DNA from: Moraxellaceae bacterium | Lineage (GTDB): Bacteria > Pseudomonadota > Gammaproteobacteria > Pseudomonadales > Moraxellaceae | Length of the DNA: 64,000 nucleotides | Reading direction: 5' to 3' | NCBI GenBank assembly: GCA_030646295.1 | Contig: JAUSND010000012.1 | Span: 187,723-251,722, forward strand | Shown here: positions 1-10,898 of the stretch, in pieces | Layout: the number at the start of each line of letters is the position of its first letter | Position numbering within the stretch: the stretch's first letter is position 1 | Notes under the pieces: generated by a model | The model's input: only the letters and a program-made list of their open reading frames with translations | Databases searched by the model: none | Told to the model about the DNA's origin: nothing | Translations under genes and position numbers: made by a program

Positions 1-49
1 GCATGTCTTTAGCTTTGGCGGGCACTTGCTTGGTGGAGGCGGTCTGTAC

Positions 50-871
50 ATGTTTGTAATACAGCACGCTGGAAGGTTTTATATTTTGAAAGCCCTGTGG
101 GCTATATGCGTTGCCACATTTGTATCAGGGTGCACTACTCCCGCCAAATATGTGGCATTTCCGGTCGATCAACGAATACATGTAACAAAGGCATATTCAA
201 TGCCGGCTCATCGGGAGGGTGATGAGTTCGTATTCTCACTGATTCTGCCGCCGCAGGATCAATGGAGATATCCATCCGACTCAAGAATGCAGCGAAAAGG
301 ATATCTGGATGTCTATGCGCCTAATCTGAAGAAAGAGCTCATGATCGAGTGGATATGGATAGATATCAACGCTCATGGCGGTGTGAACGTATTTCCTGCC
401 GATCCTATTTATTTGCCATGGTATACGGGGAAAACTGGAACGGGCGAGCGTGTGCCTTATGCGCCCACTGAGCGACAGCTGTCATCCGGGGACTGGTATC
501 GGGTTGGCTATCCTCAAAAGCAGTTCCATCAGGCGTTATGGGTGGGAAAAGATAAAATCTACTGCGTGCGCTCACTCTTTCGAACTGGTGGCCGCACAAC
601 ATGGGATCAGCAGCATGGTGTGCCAGAAGGGGCGGGTTACAGTTTTCATGTCACATGCCCCTTCCGCTTTATGGACGGGCGCAACGCCTATTTCAAGATT
701 TCCACGGGCTACGGCATCACTGCGGATGAGTTCAAGATGAATCCTGACATCAACGAGGAAAAGCTGGCGTTTATCGATGCCATGCTCCAGCCGATATGGG
801 ATACGCTTGAGATCATGCCGGGTGCAATCCAGTTTCAGGGGCAGGCTTCTGGAGTCACGCCTGCACGGTAA
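50..871 (+). CDS. Putative lipoprotein, unknown function
   Basis: The product is about 273 residues and I do not recognise the family. The N-terminus has a hydrophobic stretch ending in a lipobox (V-S-G-C, Cys about residue 28), so it is probably exported and lipid-anchored. The mature part is rich in Trp and Tyr and has no visible catalytic motif. I chose the ATG at 50 because a GGAGG lies upstream (34-38) and the signal peptide starts there. The frame is open to the left edge, so a longer start cannot be excluded. The DNA is A+T-richer than the atp genes downstream, which hints at acquired DNA. A second unrelated-looking lipoprotein follows. An envelope or immunity-type role is possible but is only a guess. 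Confidence 0.6.
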   Translation: MFVIQHAGRFYILKALWAICVATFVSGCTTPAKYVAFPVDQRIHVTKAYSMPAHREGDEFVFSLILPPQDQWRYPSDSRMQRKGYLDVYAPNLKKELMIEWIWIDINAHGGVNVFPADPIYLPWYTGKTGTGERVPYAPTERQLSSGDWYRVGYPQKQFHQALWVGKDKIYCVRSLFRTGGRTTWDQQHGVPEGAGYSFHVTCPFRFMDGRNAYFKISTGYGITADEFKMNPDINEEKLAFIDAMLQPIWDTLEIMPGAIQFQGQASGVTPAR

Positions 872-1048
872 CAGGAGAGCACAGTCGTATGCTCTGGGGA
901 ATGACACGTGCTGCTTGAGAAATGAGAGAACTGCCATAACGACGGCAGTTAATGATATGCCGCTTGTTGATGGCCGACATCATGATTGCAAGGCTGCAGA
1001 ACCTTTTATCTGCCACGAATCCGCTTAATTAAAACGCCAGGCATTACA
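872..1048. other. Intergenic stretch with two small inverted repeats
   Basis: Two perfect dyads are visible. One is AGAGCA/TGCTCT (876-881 and 90-95 of the 800s, i.e. 890-895). The other is AACTGCC/GGCAGTT (929-935 and 944-950). Neither is followed by a T-run, so they are not convincing intrinsic terminators. The 10-mer CGCCAGGCAT at 1035-1044, just before the next start, recurs at 1651-1660 after that gene. No gene is convincing here. Confidence 0.35.
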
Positions 1049-1642
1049 ATGAAACTACCTTTTTATTTTATAACTATTCTAATGTGTGGTTGCTCAAGTC
1101 TTAAGGCCACATACCTTGAAAAGGTATCCGCGGGGACATTAATTAACCGTTCATTGTATCTGGTATCCGTTCCGCAACAGTCGCCTGAGGATAAGCGGAA
1201 ATGGGAGCGGTATAGCAAAGATGGGAAATCAGACGATTTAATCCTTAAATCTTCAGAAGGAATGGTTCTCCCTTCATATGCAGCAACCATTCAGGTAACA
1301 AAAAAATTGATCGGCGTTGCCACTGTGAACGACCTGAAAGAACACGCTGCTAAAGACCAAAACTACATGAAGTTTGCGACATCAAAAGAAATGCAAGAGA
1401 TAGAAAAACCACAAGAATTTCTGCTTTGCATTAAGCCGGCCTTCCATCTCGATGCTGCGCCTGAGCGCCCTGTCGGTTTTTTTTGGCATAGAATGGCTTG
1501 CATTGACTCGAAAACGCACAACTATTACGAGATAAATTTATCGTATATGACTAAGCGAAATGGAAATACGCCGCCAGAAAACCTTGAAATACTGGCCGAA
1601 AGCTTCTTTGCCAGCTTTTCAGTCAAGGACTATTCGAAATAA
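1049..1642 (+). CDS. Putative lipoprotein, unknown function
   Basis: The product is 197 residues from the ATG at 1049. The N-terminus (MKLPFYFITILMCGC) is a short classic lipoprotein signal with Cys15 as the lipidation site. I do not recognise the mature domain, which has two further Cys residues (in LLCIKP and MACID) that could pair. The coding sequence is A+T-rich, with many AAA and ATT codons, unlike the atp and pel genes in the same window. The frame is open upstream of 1049, but the signal peptide fixes the likely start. It sits between another lipoprotein and a small membrane protein and could be accessory or horizontally acquired DNA. Confidence 0.6.
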   Translation: MKLPFYFITILMCGCSSLKATYLEKVSAGTLINRSLYLVSVPQQSPEDKRKWERYSKDGKSDDLILKSSEGMVLPSYAATIQVTKKLIGVATVNDLKEHAAKDQNYMKFATSKEMQEIEKPQEFLLCIKPAFHLDAAPERPVGFFWHRMACIDSKTHNYYEINLSYMTKRNGNTPPENLEILAESFFASFSVKDYSK

Positions 1643-1741
1643 TACATAGCCGCCAGGCATGAAAACGTGCTAAAGCGCTATTTATTACGCAGGCTGTGCT
1701 TGGTCTTCCGCCCGTGAGCTCAACCGTTGGAGTGAAAATAC

Positions 1742-1993
1742 ATGACAGAAGAAAAAGTGGATAAAACTATCGCTCTGCTGCAGGAGATTCGTGATCTTCA
1801 GGCTGTGGCGCTTGAGAGCCAGGCCAGGCTTCTGGAAATATCCGAGAAGATGTTTGCACGTGCAGATGAGCAGTACGAAAGGGCAATTAAGCTTACTTCC
1901 AAGGCCGAAGCGCTCCAGGACAGAGGGCTCAAGGCAATAAAGTGGGTTTTTATCCTGGGTGTTGTGGCCATTGCTCTGGTTGTCATTCTCTAG
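1742..1993 (+). CDS. Small coiled-coil protein with C-terminal membrane helix
   Basis: The product is 83 residues. Residues 1-60 are highly charged and Leu/Glu/Ala-rich, as in an amphipathic helix or coiled coil. Residues about 66-83 (VFILGVVAIALVVIL) are a single hydrophobic helix ending at the C-terminus. This suggests a tail-anchored inner-membrane protein with a cytoplasmic coil. The start at 1742 has a TTGGAG about 10 bases upstream. I do not recognise the family. The gene is followed by a hairpin with a T-rich tail near 2096-2121. Confidence 0.6.
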   Translation: MTEEKVDKTIALLQEIRDLQAVALESQARLLEISEKMFARADEQYERAIKLTSKAEALQDRGLKAIKWVFILGVVAIALVVIL

Positions 1994-2086
1994 AAAATGT
2001 TCATGCCAGAAGTGCTGAGTATCGGGGGAGTCCGGACCTGATAATGAAAAATGTGACTTAGTCGACGTTTGCTTGGTTCATATGGA

Positions 2087-2121
2087 AATAAACAGCCCGA
2101 CCTTGAGTCGGGTTATTTATT
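2087..2121 (+). terminator. Probable intrinsic terminator
   Basis: CCCGAC (2096-2101) and GTCGGG (2107-2112) form a perfect stem with a five-base loop, followed by TTATTTATT. It lies about 100 bases after the small coiled-coil gene and before the next small gene. Confidence 0.6.
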
Positions 2122-2216
2122 GGCGGCATTTCTTCGATAGGCACATGCTGCTGGTGCGGATATGACGCACCTCCCTCAAGGACCGGAGAAAACAAGAATG
2201 GTGCGGGGAGTTCCCA

Positions 2217-2573
2217 ATGTACCGTTTATATTGCCTTCTGATGTGTCTGGTGTGCTCTGCGCCGGTGTGTGCAGATACCGAAACACCATTACTTGATCTT
2301 TCATTCAACCCGGAAACGGATGCCACAAGCACGGCATCAGTGTCAGGCGACGACACTGCTTTTGGTGCAACTGCGCTTGCCGGTGATCCTGCCGTGCAAG
2401 CACAGCGGAACAAGGAAGAGCGCAGGGCGGCGCGTGACCGGATATTGAGTGCGCTAGGGGTCAGCCGCTTCATGCCCTCCGGCCATTTCAACGCATTCAA
2501 GCATGATGGTCGCTGGAGCCTGAGTCTGGATGATGAGGAGAACGTGACCCTTCGCATGCGGATGAGGTGGTAA
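2217..2573 (+). CDS. Small secreted protein, unknown function
   Basis: The product is 118 residues. The N-terminus is a signal peptide (hydrophobic core LYCLLMCLVCSAPVC, likely cleaved after C-A at residues 19-20). The mature protein has an acidic, Ser/Thr-rich first half and a basic C-terminal half ending in MRMRW. A GGGGAG lies six bases before the ATG. I do not recognise a family. A strong hairpin terminator follows directly, so the gene is the last of its rightward unit. Confidence 0.55.
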   Translation: MYRLYCLLMCLVCSAPVCADTETPLLDLSFNPETDATSTASVSGDDTAFGATALAGDPAVQAQRNKEERRAARDRILSALGVSRFMPSGHFNAFKHDGRWSLSLDDEENVTLRMRMRW

Positions 2574-2596
2574 TTCGTTATACATGTCGTCCCAAT

Positions 2597-2630
2597 AAAA
2601 AGAAGCCCGGCACATGCCGGGCTTCTTTTT
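2597..2630. terminator. Bidirectional intrinsic terminator
   Basis: GCCCGGC (2605-2611), ACAT loop, GCCGGGC (2616-2622). The stem extends by AGAA/TTCT and is flanked by A-runs on the left and T-runs on the right. It lies between two converging genes and can serve both. Confidence 0.9.
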
Positions 2631-2660
2631 GGTTAATCTGGCAGGTAAGGCACTACCAGC

Positions 2661-3206
2661 TTAACGGAAGTGGTATCGCACCCCGAGTGAGGCGCCATCC
2701 AGTTCGGTATCACTGTGCAGGCCAAGGGCTGCCGAGAACTGCTTGCTGAAGTAGTAGCGGCCATACACATCAATGCCCACGCCGTCATTCACCAGCATGT
2801 CATTCGAGCTCATGGCCAGTGAGCCTTCCAGCTCCAGGTTGGCGACGGGGCTGTAGCGCGAGCCAACCCGCAGCACGGCGCCAAGGTCATCGTTGTCGCC
2901 ATGCGAGTCGATATCGGCATACAGCAACTCTGCCGTCATGAACAGGTCGGCCTGCTTGCTGAGGGGGACGTGATAGCCAACGCCGCCTTCAAGGTAGTAG
3001 CCGTTAACACCCTGGGGAAAGTCGAGGGCATACACGCTGCCCAGCACAAACAGGTTCTTGTCCAGCGCACGGCTGCCTTTGGCAAAGAGGGCGTCGCCCG
3101 AGTCCACTTCACCAATGCCGCCTTCTACATAGTCATAGGAGAACGGTTCTGCCTGGGCGGTGGCGGTGGCCAGGGCCAGTGTGGTGGCCAGCAGGATCTT
3201 GCGCAT
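2661..3206 (-). CDS. Small outer-membrane beta-barrel protein
   Basis: The product is 181 residues from the ATG at 3206, which has AAGGAG at the right distance upstream. The N-terminus (MRKILLATTLALATATAQA) is a cleavable signal peptide. The mature protein shows alternating hydrophobic/polar strands separated by acidic turns and ends in a strand with terminal Phe-Arg (GVRYHFR). That pattern fits an eight-stranded outer-membrane barrel of the OmpA/OmpW-like or porin-fold class. A longer in-frame start 75 bases upstream lacks signal-peptide features. I cannot assign a substrate. Possible 11-bp direct repeats lie upstream at 3330-3348. Confidence 0.75.
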   Translation of the reverse strand: MRKILLATTLALATATAQAEPFSYDYVEGGIGEVDSGDALFAKGSRALDKNLFVLGSVYALDFPQGVNGYYLEGGVGYHVPLSKQADLFMTAELLYADIDSHGDNDDLGAVLRVGSRYSPVANLELEGSLAMSSNDMLVNDGVGIDVYGRYYFSKQFSAALGLHSDTELDGASLGVRYHFR

Positions 3207-3620
3207 GAGTAGTACTCCTTCGCCGGTGAGCGGCATTGCTTTCAATGGCCCAACCCTAGTCCCGGCCCTTAAAAAGACCAAGTAGCGACAGGTTAGGTTT
3301 TCGTTACGACGTGTAGGTCGTCTTTTGACGTCAGACAGGTGTCAGACAAGAGGGTGTCAGGGCGACGGGAGGCAAATAATCTTTTCATCGCCCGGGCGTG
3401 CCGGCATGAGGCTGGCAGGGAGGCCCCACCATATATGGTATGGCTGGCCAAATACACACCTATATATATGGTTGTGAAAGAGTTGATCCATGACAATGAC
3501 AAATTGGCCAACCGCTGACTGTAAGGTTGCGGAAGGTGGGGCCGCTCTCTATAATCGCCGGCGCCCTATGGGACGGTCATTTTCTGGCCGCCCACCTGTT
3601 GTACCCAGCCTGGATCTGAT
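3207..3620. promoter_or_regulatory. Divergent regulatory region between the barrel gene and the atp operon
   Basis: This 414-base region holds no convincing gene. GTCAGACA occurs at 3330-3337 and 3341-3348, an 11-base period, with a further GTGTCAG at 3354-3360. The palindrome CCATATATGG lies at 3429-3438, and a similar CCTATATATATGG at 3459-3471. The atp promoter lies at its right end. The repeats could be operators for the leftward barrel gene. Confidence 0.4.
3527..3555 (+). promoter_or_regulatory. Sigma70-type promoter of the atp operon
   Basis: A perfect -10 TATAAT (3550-3555) is preceded after exactly 17 bases by TTGCGG (3527-3532), a partial -35. The predicted transcript would start near 3562, about 60 bases before atpI. 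Confidence 0.7.
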
Positions 3621-4938
<1,318 letters not shown>

Positions 4939-4982
4939 TTTTGTTTTGCTGCAGTACTGATTTCACCCTTTAACCAAAGTAA

Positions 4983-5240
<258 letters not shown>

Positions 5241-5307
5241 TTCGGCTTTTTTGCGAATTGTTTCCGGCCGCAATCCGGCGGCTGGAAAAATGAATTGAGG
5301 TGATAGC

Positions 5308-5778
5308 GTGAACATCAATGCAACCCTGATCGGGCAAGCCATTGCGTTTGCGGTCTTCGTCTGGTTCTGCATGAAGTTCGTATGGCCGCCGGTAACGGCA
5401 GCCCTCGCAGAACGTCAGAAGAAGATTGCTGAAGGCCTGAACGCTGCCGACAAGGCACAGCGTGATCTGGAAAGCGCTCATGCGCAGGTTGGCGAAGAAA
5501 TGAAGGTTGCCAAGGCTCAGGCCGCAGCTCTCATTGACCAGGCCAACAAGCGCGCCAATCAGATGGTGGAAGAGGCCAAGGCCCAGGCCGCCGCTGAAGG
5601 TGAGCGTCAGATTGCCCAGGCGCGTGCCCAGATCGAACAGGAAATGGCGGGTGCCCGTGACGCTCTGCGTTCACAGGTCGCTGCTCTGGCTGTTGCCGGT
5701 GCCGAGAAGATTCTCGAAGCACAGGTGGACGCCAAGGCCCATGCCGGCATGCTCGACAAGCTGGCCGCCGAGCTCTAA
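5308..5778 (+). CDS. atpF: F1Fo ATP synthase subunit b
   Basis: This is the 156-residue stator stalk subunit b. It has one N-terminal transmembrane helix (about residues 5-25) followed by a long charged, Ala/Gln/Glu-rich coiled coil that dimerises and holds F1 against Fo. The length equals the E. coli protein (156). It starts with GTG at 5308 and has TTGAGGTGA upstream. It lies 67 bases after atpE and 17 before atpH. Confidence 0.96.
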   Translation: MNINATLIGQAIAFAVFVWFCMKFVWPPVTAALAERQKKIAEGLNAADKAQRDLESAHAQVGEEMKVAKAQAAALIDQANKRANQMVEEAKAQAAAEGERQIAQARAQIEQEMAGARDALRSQVAALAVAGAEKILEAQVDAKAHAGMLDKLAAEL

Positions 5779-5795
5779 TCCAAAGGCGCACTGAC

Positions 5796-6335
5796 ATGGC
5801 AGAACTGACCACTGTAGCGCGGCCTTATGCTAAGGCAGCGTTTGAATTCGCCCGCGATGCCGGCAAGCTGGCCGACTGGTCCGCAATGCTGGCGCTGGCC
5901 GCTGGCATAGCGAGCGATGAAGATTTCGCTCGTTATGTTTCGCGTCCGACGCTGACCGCTGAACAGCAGACCGAGGCCTTCCTGAAGGCTGCCGGTGACA
6001 AGCTGACAGCGGACGCTCGCAATTTTGTGAGCGAGCTTGTGCACAACAAGCGTATCGAGGCACTGCCGGCGATTGCCGACCTGTTCGAAGCGTTCCGCGC
6101 CGAACTGGAGCAGTCTGCTGCGGTTGTCGTAACTTCCGCGTTCGAGTTGAACGATGCACAGCGTCAGACGCTGGCAGCGAAACTCGGCCAGAAGCTCGGC
6201 CGCAAGATCGCCATTGATGAAGTGATATTGGACCGCACGCTGATTGGCGGCGTGGTCATCCGCTCCGGCGATCTGGTCATCGACGCCTCCGTGCGCGGCA
6301 AGCTGAACAAGCTTGCGGCCACCCTGAATTCTTGA
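5796..6335 (+). CDS. atpH: F1Fo ATP synthase subunit delta
   Basis: This is the 179-residue delta (OSCP) subunit, which links the b-dimer to the top of the alpha3-beta3 head. It has the typical N-terminal helical domain starting A-R-P-Y-A-K-A-A-F and the C-terminal signature [19 protein letters not shown]. The length matches the family (about 177). It lies between atpF and atpA with short gaps, in the standard operon order. Confidence 0.96.
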   Translation: MAELTTVARPYAKAAFEFARDAGKLADWSAMLALAAGIASDEDFARYVSRPTLTAEQQTEAFLKAAGDKLTADARNFVSELVHNKRIEALPAIADLFEAFRAELEQSAAVVVTSAFELNDAQRQTLAAKLGQKLGRKIAIDEVILDRTLIGGVVIRSGDLVIDASVRGKLNKLAATLNS

Positions 6336-6354
6336 GTTTGAGGAAACGAGCATC

Positions 6355-7902
6355 ATGTCTCAGCATCTGAATCCCTCCGAGATCAGTGAACTGATCAAGA
6401 GCCGCATCACGGATCTGAAAGCATCCGCTGAAGCGCGTAACGAAGGCACTATCGTCAGCGTCTCCGACGGTATCGTGCGCATCCACGGCCTCGCCGATGT
6501 GATGTACGGCGAAATGATCGAGTTCGACGGCGGCCTTTACGGCATGGCGCTGAACCTCGAGCAGGATTCCGTTGGTGCCGTGGTGCTCGGTAGCTACCAG
6601 AGCCTGCAGGAAGGCCAGAAGGCCCGTTGCACCGGCCGTATTCTGGAAGTCCCGGTTGGCCCGGAACTGCTCGGCCGCGTGGTCGATGCCCTGGGTACAC
6701 CAATTGACGGCAAGGGCCCGGTTAACGCCAAGCTCACCGATGCCGTGGAAAAAGTGGCACCTGGCGTGATCTGGCGTAAGTCGGTGGACCAGCCGGTGCA
6801 GACCGGTTACAAGTCCGTTGATGCCATGATCCCCGTTGGCCGTGGCCAGCGCGAACTGATCATTGGCGACCGTCAGACCGGCAAGACCGCGATGGCTGTT
6901 GACGCGATCATCGCCCAGAAGAACTCCGGCATTAAGTGCGTGTACGTGGCTATCGGTCAGAAGCAGTCGACCATTGCCAACGTGGTGCGCAAGCTCGAAG
7001 AATTCGGCGCGATGGAATACACCATTGTCGTGGCCGCTTCGGCTTCCGAATCGCCGGCGCTGCAGTTCCTGGCTCCGTACGCCGGTTGCACAATGGGCGA
7101 ATATTTCCGTGATCGTGGCGAAGACGCCCTGATCATTTATGACGATCTGTCCAAGCAGGCTGTTGCCTACCGCCAGATCTCCCTGCTGCTGCGCCGTCCG
7201 CCAGGGCGTGAAGCGTATCCTGGCGACGTGTTCTATCTCCACAGCCGTCTGCTGGAACGTGCTTCGCGCGTGTCGGAAGAATACGTTGAGAAGTTCACCA
7301 ACGGTGCCGTGAAGGGCCAGACCGGTTCGCTGACAGCTCTGCCGATCATCGAAACCCAGGCTGGTGACGTGTCTGCATTCGTGCCGACCAACGTGATTTC
7401 CATCACCGATGGCCAGATCTTCCTGGAAAGCAGCCTGTTCAACGCCGGCATCCGTCCTGCCGTGAACGCCGGTATCTCGGTGTCGCGTGTGGGTGGTGCA
7501 GCGCAGACCAAGATCATCAAGAAGCTGGCCGGTGGTATCCGTACCTCGCTGGCCCAGTATCGTGAACTGGCCGCATTCGCCCAGTTCGCTTCTGATCTGG
7601 ACGAAGCAACCCGCAAGCAGCTTGAGCACGGTCAGCGCGTTACCGAGCTGATGAAGCAGAAGCAGTACGAGCCGATGGGCATCGCAGAAATGGGCCTGTC
7701 CATTTATGCCGCCAACGAAGGCTATCTGGTTGATGTTGCCGTGAACAAGGTGCTGCCGTTTGAAGCAGCCCTGCATGCCTACTTCAATGCCGAGCACAAG
7801 GCACTGATGGACAAGATCAATGCCACTGCCGACTGGAATGGCGAGATCGAAGGCCAGTTCAAGGCCGGCATCGAGAAGTTCAAGGCGACCCAGAGCTGGT
7901 AA
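6355..7902 (+). CDS. atpA: F1Fo ATP synthase subunit alpha
   Basis: This is the 515-residue alpha subunit of the F1 head. It carries the non-catalytic nucleotide site with Walker A GDRQTGKT (residues 171-178) and the family signature [17 protein letters not shown], which includes the arginine finger. AGGAAACGAG precedes the ATG. The sequence is full length with no disruption. A long open frame on the opposite strand across atpA is a codon-bias artefact. Confidence 0.98.
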   Translation: MSQHLNPSEISELIKSRITDLKASAEARNEGTIVSVSDGIVRIHGLADVMYGEMIEFDGGLYGMALNLEQDSVGAVVLGSYQSLQEGQKARCTGRILEVPVGPELLGRVVDALGTPIDGKGPVNAKLTDAVEKVAPGVIWRKSVDQPVQTGYKSVDAMIPVGRGQRELIIGDRQTGKTAMAVDAIIAQKNSGIKCVYVAIGQKQSTIANVVRKLEEFGAMEYTIVVAASASESPALQFLAPYAGCTMGEYFRDRGEDALIIYDDLSKQAVAYRQISLLLRRPPGREAYPGDVFYLHSRLLERASRVSEEYVEKFTNGAVKGQTGSLTALPIIETQAGDVSAFVPTNVISITDGQIFLESSLFNAGIRPAVNAGISVSRVGGAAQTKIIKKLAGGIRTSLAQYRELAAFAQFASDLDEATRKQLEHGQRVTELMKQKQYEPMGIAEMGLSIYAANEGYLVDVAVNKVLPFEAALHAYFNAEHKALMDKINATADWNGEIEGQFKAGIEKFKATQSW

Positions 7903-7983
7903 TCCCTGCGCGCGCCCTGCTGCAAGGCGGGGCGCTGCAAGGCTGAATCGGTTCGGCACAAAGTTCGGCAAGAGATTTGAAAC

Positions 7984-8853
7984 ATGGCCAGCTTGAAAGA
8001 AATTCGCAGCAAGGTCGCCAGCATCAAGAGCACGCAGAAGATTACTAAAGCGATGCAATTGGTGGCAGCGTCCAAGATGCGCCGCGCACAGGAGCGTATG
8101 CTCAAGGGCAAGCCTTACGCACAGAAAATGCGTCAGGTGATTGCGCATCTGTCGCAGGCGACACCGGAATACAAGCACCCCTACATGGCGGAGCGTCCGG
8201 TCAAGCGTGTGGGCTTTATTGTGGTGTCGAGTGACCGCGGTCTTTGCGGCGGCCTCAACATCAACCTGTTCAAGAAGACGGCACAGTCTGTGCGCGATTT
8301 TCATGAGCAGGGTGTGGAAGTCGAGTTTTGCCTGATTGGTACCAAGGCCATCACGTTCTTCAAGAGCGTTGGCGGCAAGGTGGTGGCGGTCAAGACTCAA
8401 CTGGGTGATGCACCTTCGCTGGACCAGCTCATCGGTACGGTCAAGGTGATGCTCGATGCCTACGACAACGGCAGCATCGATCGTCTTTACCTGGTGTACA
8501 ACGAGTTCGTGAACACGATGACGCAGAAGCCGAACGTGCAGCAGTTGCTGCCGCTGGCTGCCGAAGAAAAACTGGCCCTGCAGAAGCGTGATCACAACTG
8601 GGATTATCTCTATGAGCCGGATGCCAAGCATCTGCTCGACGCACTCTTCCTGCGTTTCATTGAGTCCCAGGTGTATCAGGGTGTGGTCGAAAACATTGCC
8701 TGTGAACAGGCGGCGCGTATGGTGGCAATGAAGTCTGCTACCGACAACGCCGGTGATCTGATCCGTTCGCTGCAGCTTGTGTACAACAAGGTGCGCCAGG
8801 CAGCGATCACCCAGGAAATTTCGGAAATCGTCGGTGGTGCCTCTGCCGTTTAA
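7984..8853 (+). CDS. atpG: F1Fo ATP synthase subunit gamma
   Basis: This is the 289-residue gamma subunit, the rotating central shaft of F1. The N-terminal coiled helix ([18 protein letters not shown]) and the C-terminal signature containing the [13 protein letters not shown] run are both present. The length matches E. coli (287). The gap after atpA is 81 bases, and atpD follows after 47. Confidence 0.97.
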   Translation: MASLKEIRSKVASIKSTQKITKAMQLVAASKMRRAQERMLKGKPYAQKMRQVIAHLSQATPEYKHPYMAERPVKRVGFIVVSSDRGLCGGLNINLFKKTAQSVRDFHEQGVEVEFCLIGTKAITFFKSVGGKVVAVKTQLGDAPSLDQLIGTVKVMLDAYDNGSIDRLYLVYNEFVNTMTQKPNVQQLLPLAAEEKLALQKRDHNWDYLYEPDAKHLLDALFLRFIESQVYQGVVENIACEQAARMVAMKSATDNAGDLIRSLQLVYNKVRQAAITQEISEIVGGASAV

Positions 8854-8888
8854 GGCGGGGCATCATCTAAAAAGTTTTGCGAGTTTGA

Positions 8889-10298
<1,410 letters not shown>

Positions 10299-10361
10299 TC
10301 GATTGCGGAAGGCGGGCTCCGCGTTGCGGCGCCCGTCATGCTTCCTGATGAGGAAATGAAC

Positions 10362-10790
10362 ATGGCACATACCATCAATTGCGATATCGTCAGCGCGACC
10401 GAGTCCATCTTTGGTGGCAAGGTCACGATGCTGGTGGCGCATGGTGTTCAGGGCGATCTCGGCATTCTGCCTGGACATGCCCCGCTGCTGACCCAGCTTA
10501 ATCCGGGTCCTGTGCGCGTGACCAAGGAAGACGGGTCGGAAGAGGTTTACTACGTGTCTGGCGGTGTACTCGAAGTGCAGCCAAGCATCGTGACCATCCT
10601 TGCTGACCACGCTGTCCGTGCACATGACGTGGACGAAGCAGCGGCTGAAGAGGCGCGCAAGATGGCTCTGGCTGCCCTGCAGAACCAGAAGGGCGAGATG
10701 GAAACATCGACGGCTCTTGCTGCACTGGCAGAAGCTGCCGCCCAGTTGCGTACCCTGCAGCAGATGAAGAATCGCGCTGGCCGCGGCTGA
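10362..10790 (+). CDS. atpC: F1Fo ATP synthase subunit epsilon
   Basis: This is the 142-residue epsilon subunit, which sits on gamma, couples it to the c-ring and can inhibit ATP hydrolysis. An N-terminal beta-sandwich (about 1-85, with LGILPGHAPLLTQL) is followed by a helical hairpin rich in Ala and Glu. I chose the ATG at 10362 because AGGAAA lies 6-11 bases upstream and the protein then begins with the usual M-A-H-T-I. An ATG 24 bases upstream would add a non-conserved leader. It ends the atp operon at a strong terminator. Confidence 0.95.
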   Translation: MAHTINCDIVSATESIFGGKVTMLVAHGVQGDLGILPGHAPLLTQLNPGPVRVTKEDGSEEVYYVSGGVLEVQPSIVTILADHAVRAHDVDEAAAEEARKMALAALQNQKGEMETSTALAALAEAAAQLRTLQQMKNRAGRG

Positions 10791-10818
10791 TTGCTGCAGG
10801 CGCATGAAAGCGCAGTCG

Positions 10819-10855
10819 AAAAAGGGTAGCCTAGGCTACCCTTTTTGTTTTTTGG
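10819..10855 (+). terminator. Intrinsic terminator of the atp operon
   Basis: AAAGGGTAGCC and GGCTACCCTTT form a perfect stem around a two-base TA centre, followed by TTGTTTTTT. It separates atpC from glmU. Confidence 0.92.
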
Positions 10856-10898
10856 TTAGGCCGTTTGTTCAGGCATTCAACGGCCAGGGAATACGCTG

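Noticed and set aside
777-1028. An 83-codon frame between the first two lipoprotein genes.
   Set aside because: It overlaps the end of the first gene, is Arg/Cys/His-rich, and has no family features.
3293-3511. A 72-codon minus-strand frame between the barrel gene and atpI.
   Set aside because: No ribosome-binding site or domain, and it covers clear regulatory sequence.
6277-8631. A 784-codon open frame on the minus strand across atpH, atpA and atpG.
   Set aside because: It lies opposite intact conserved genes and arises from their codon bias; it shows no domain of its own.
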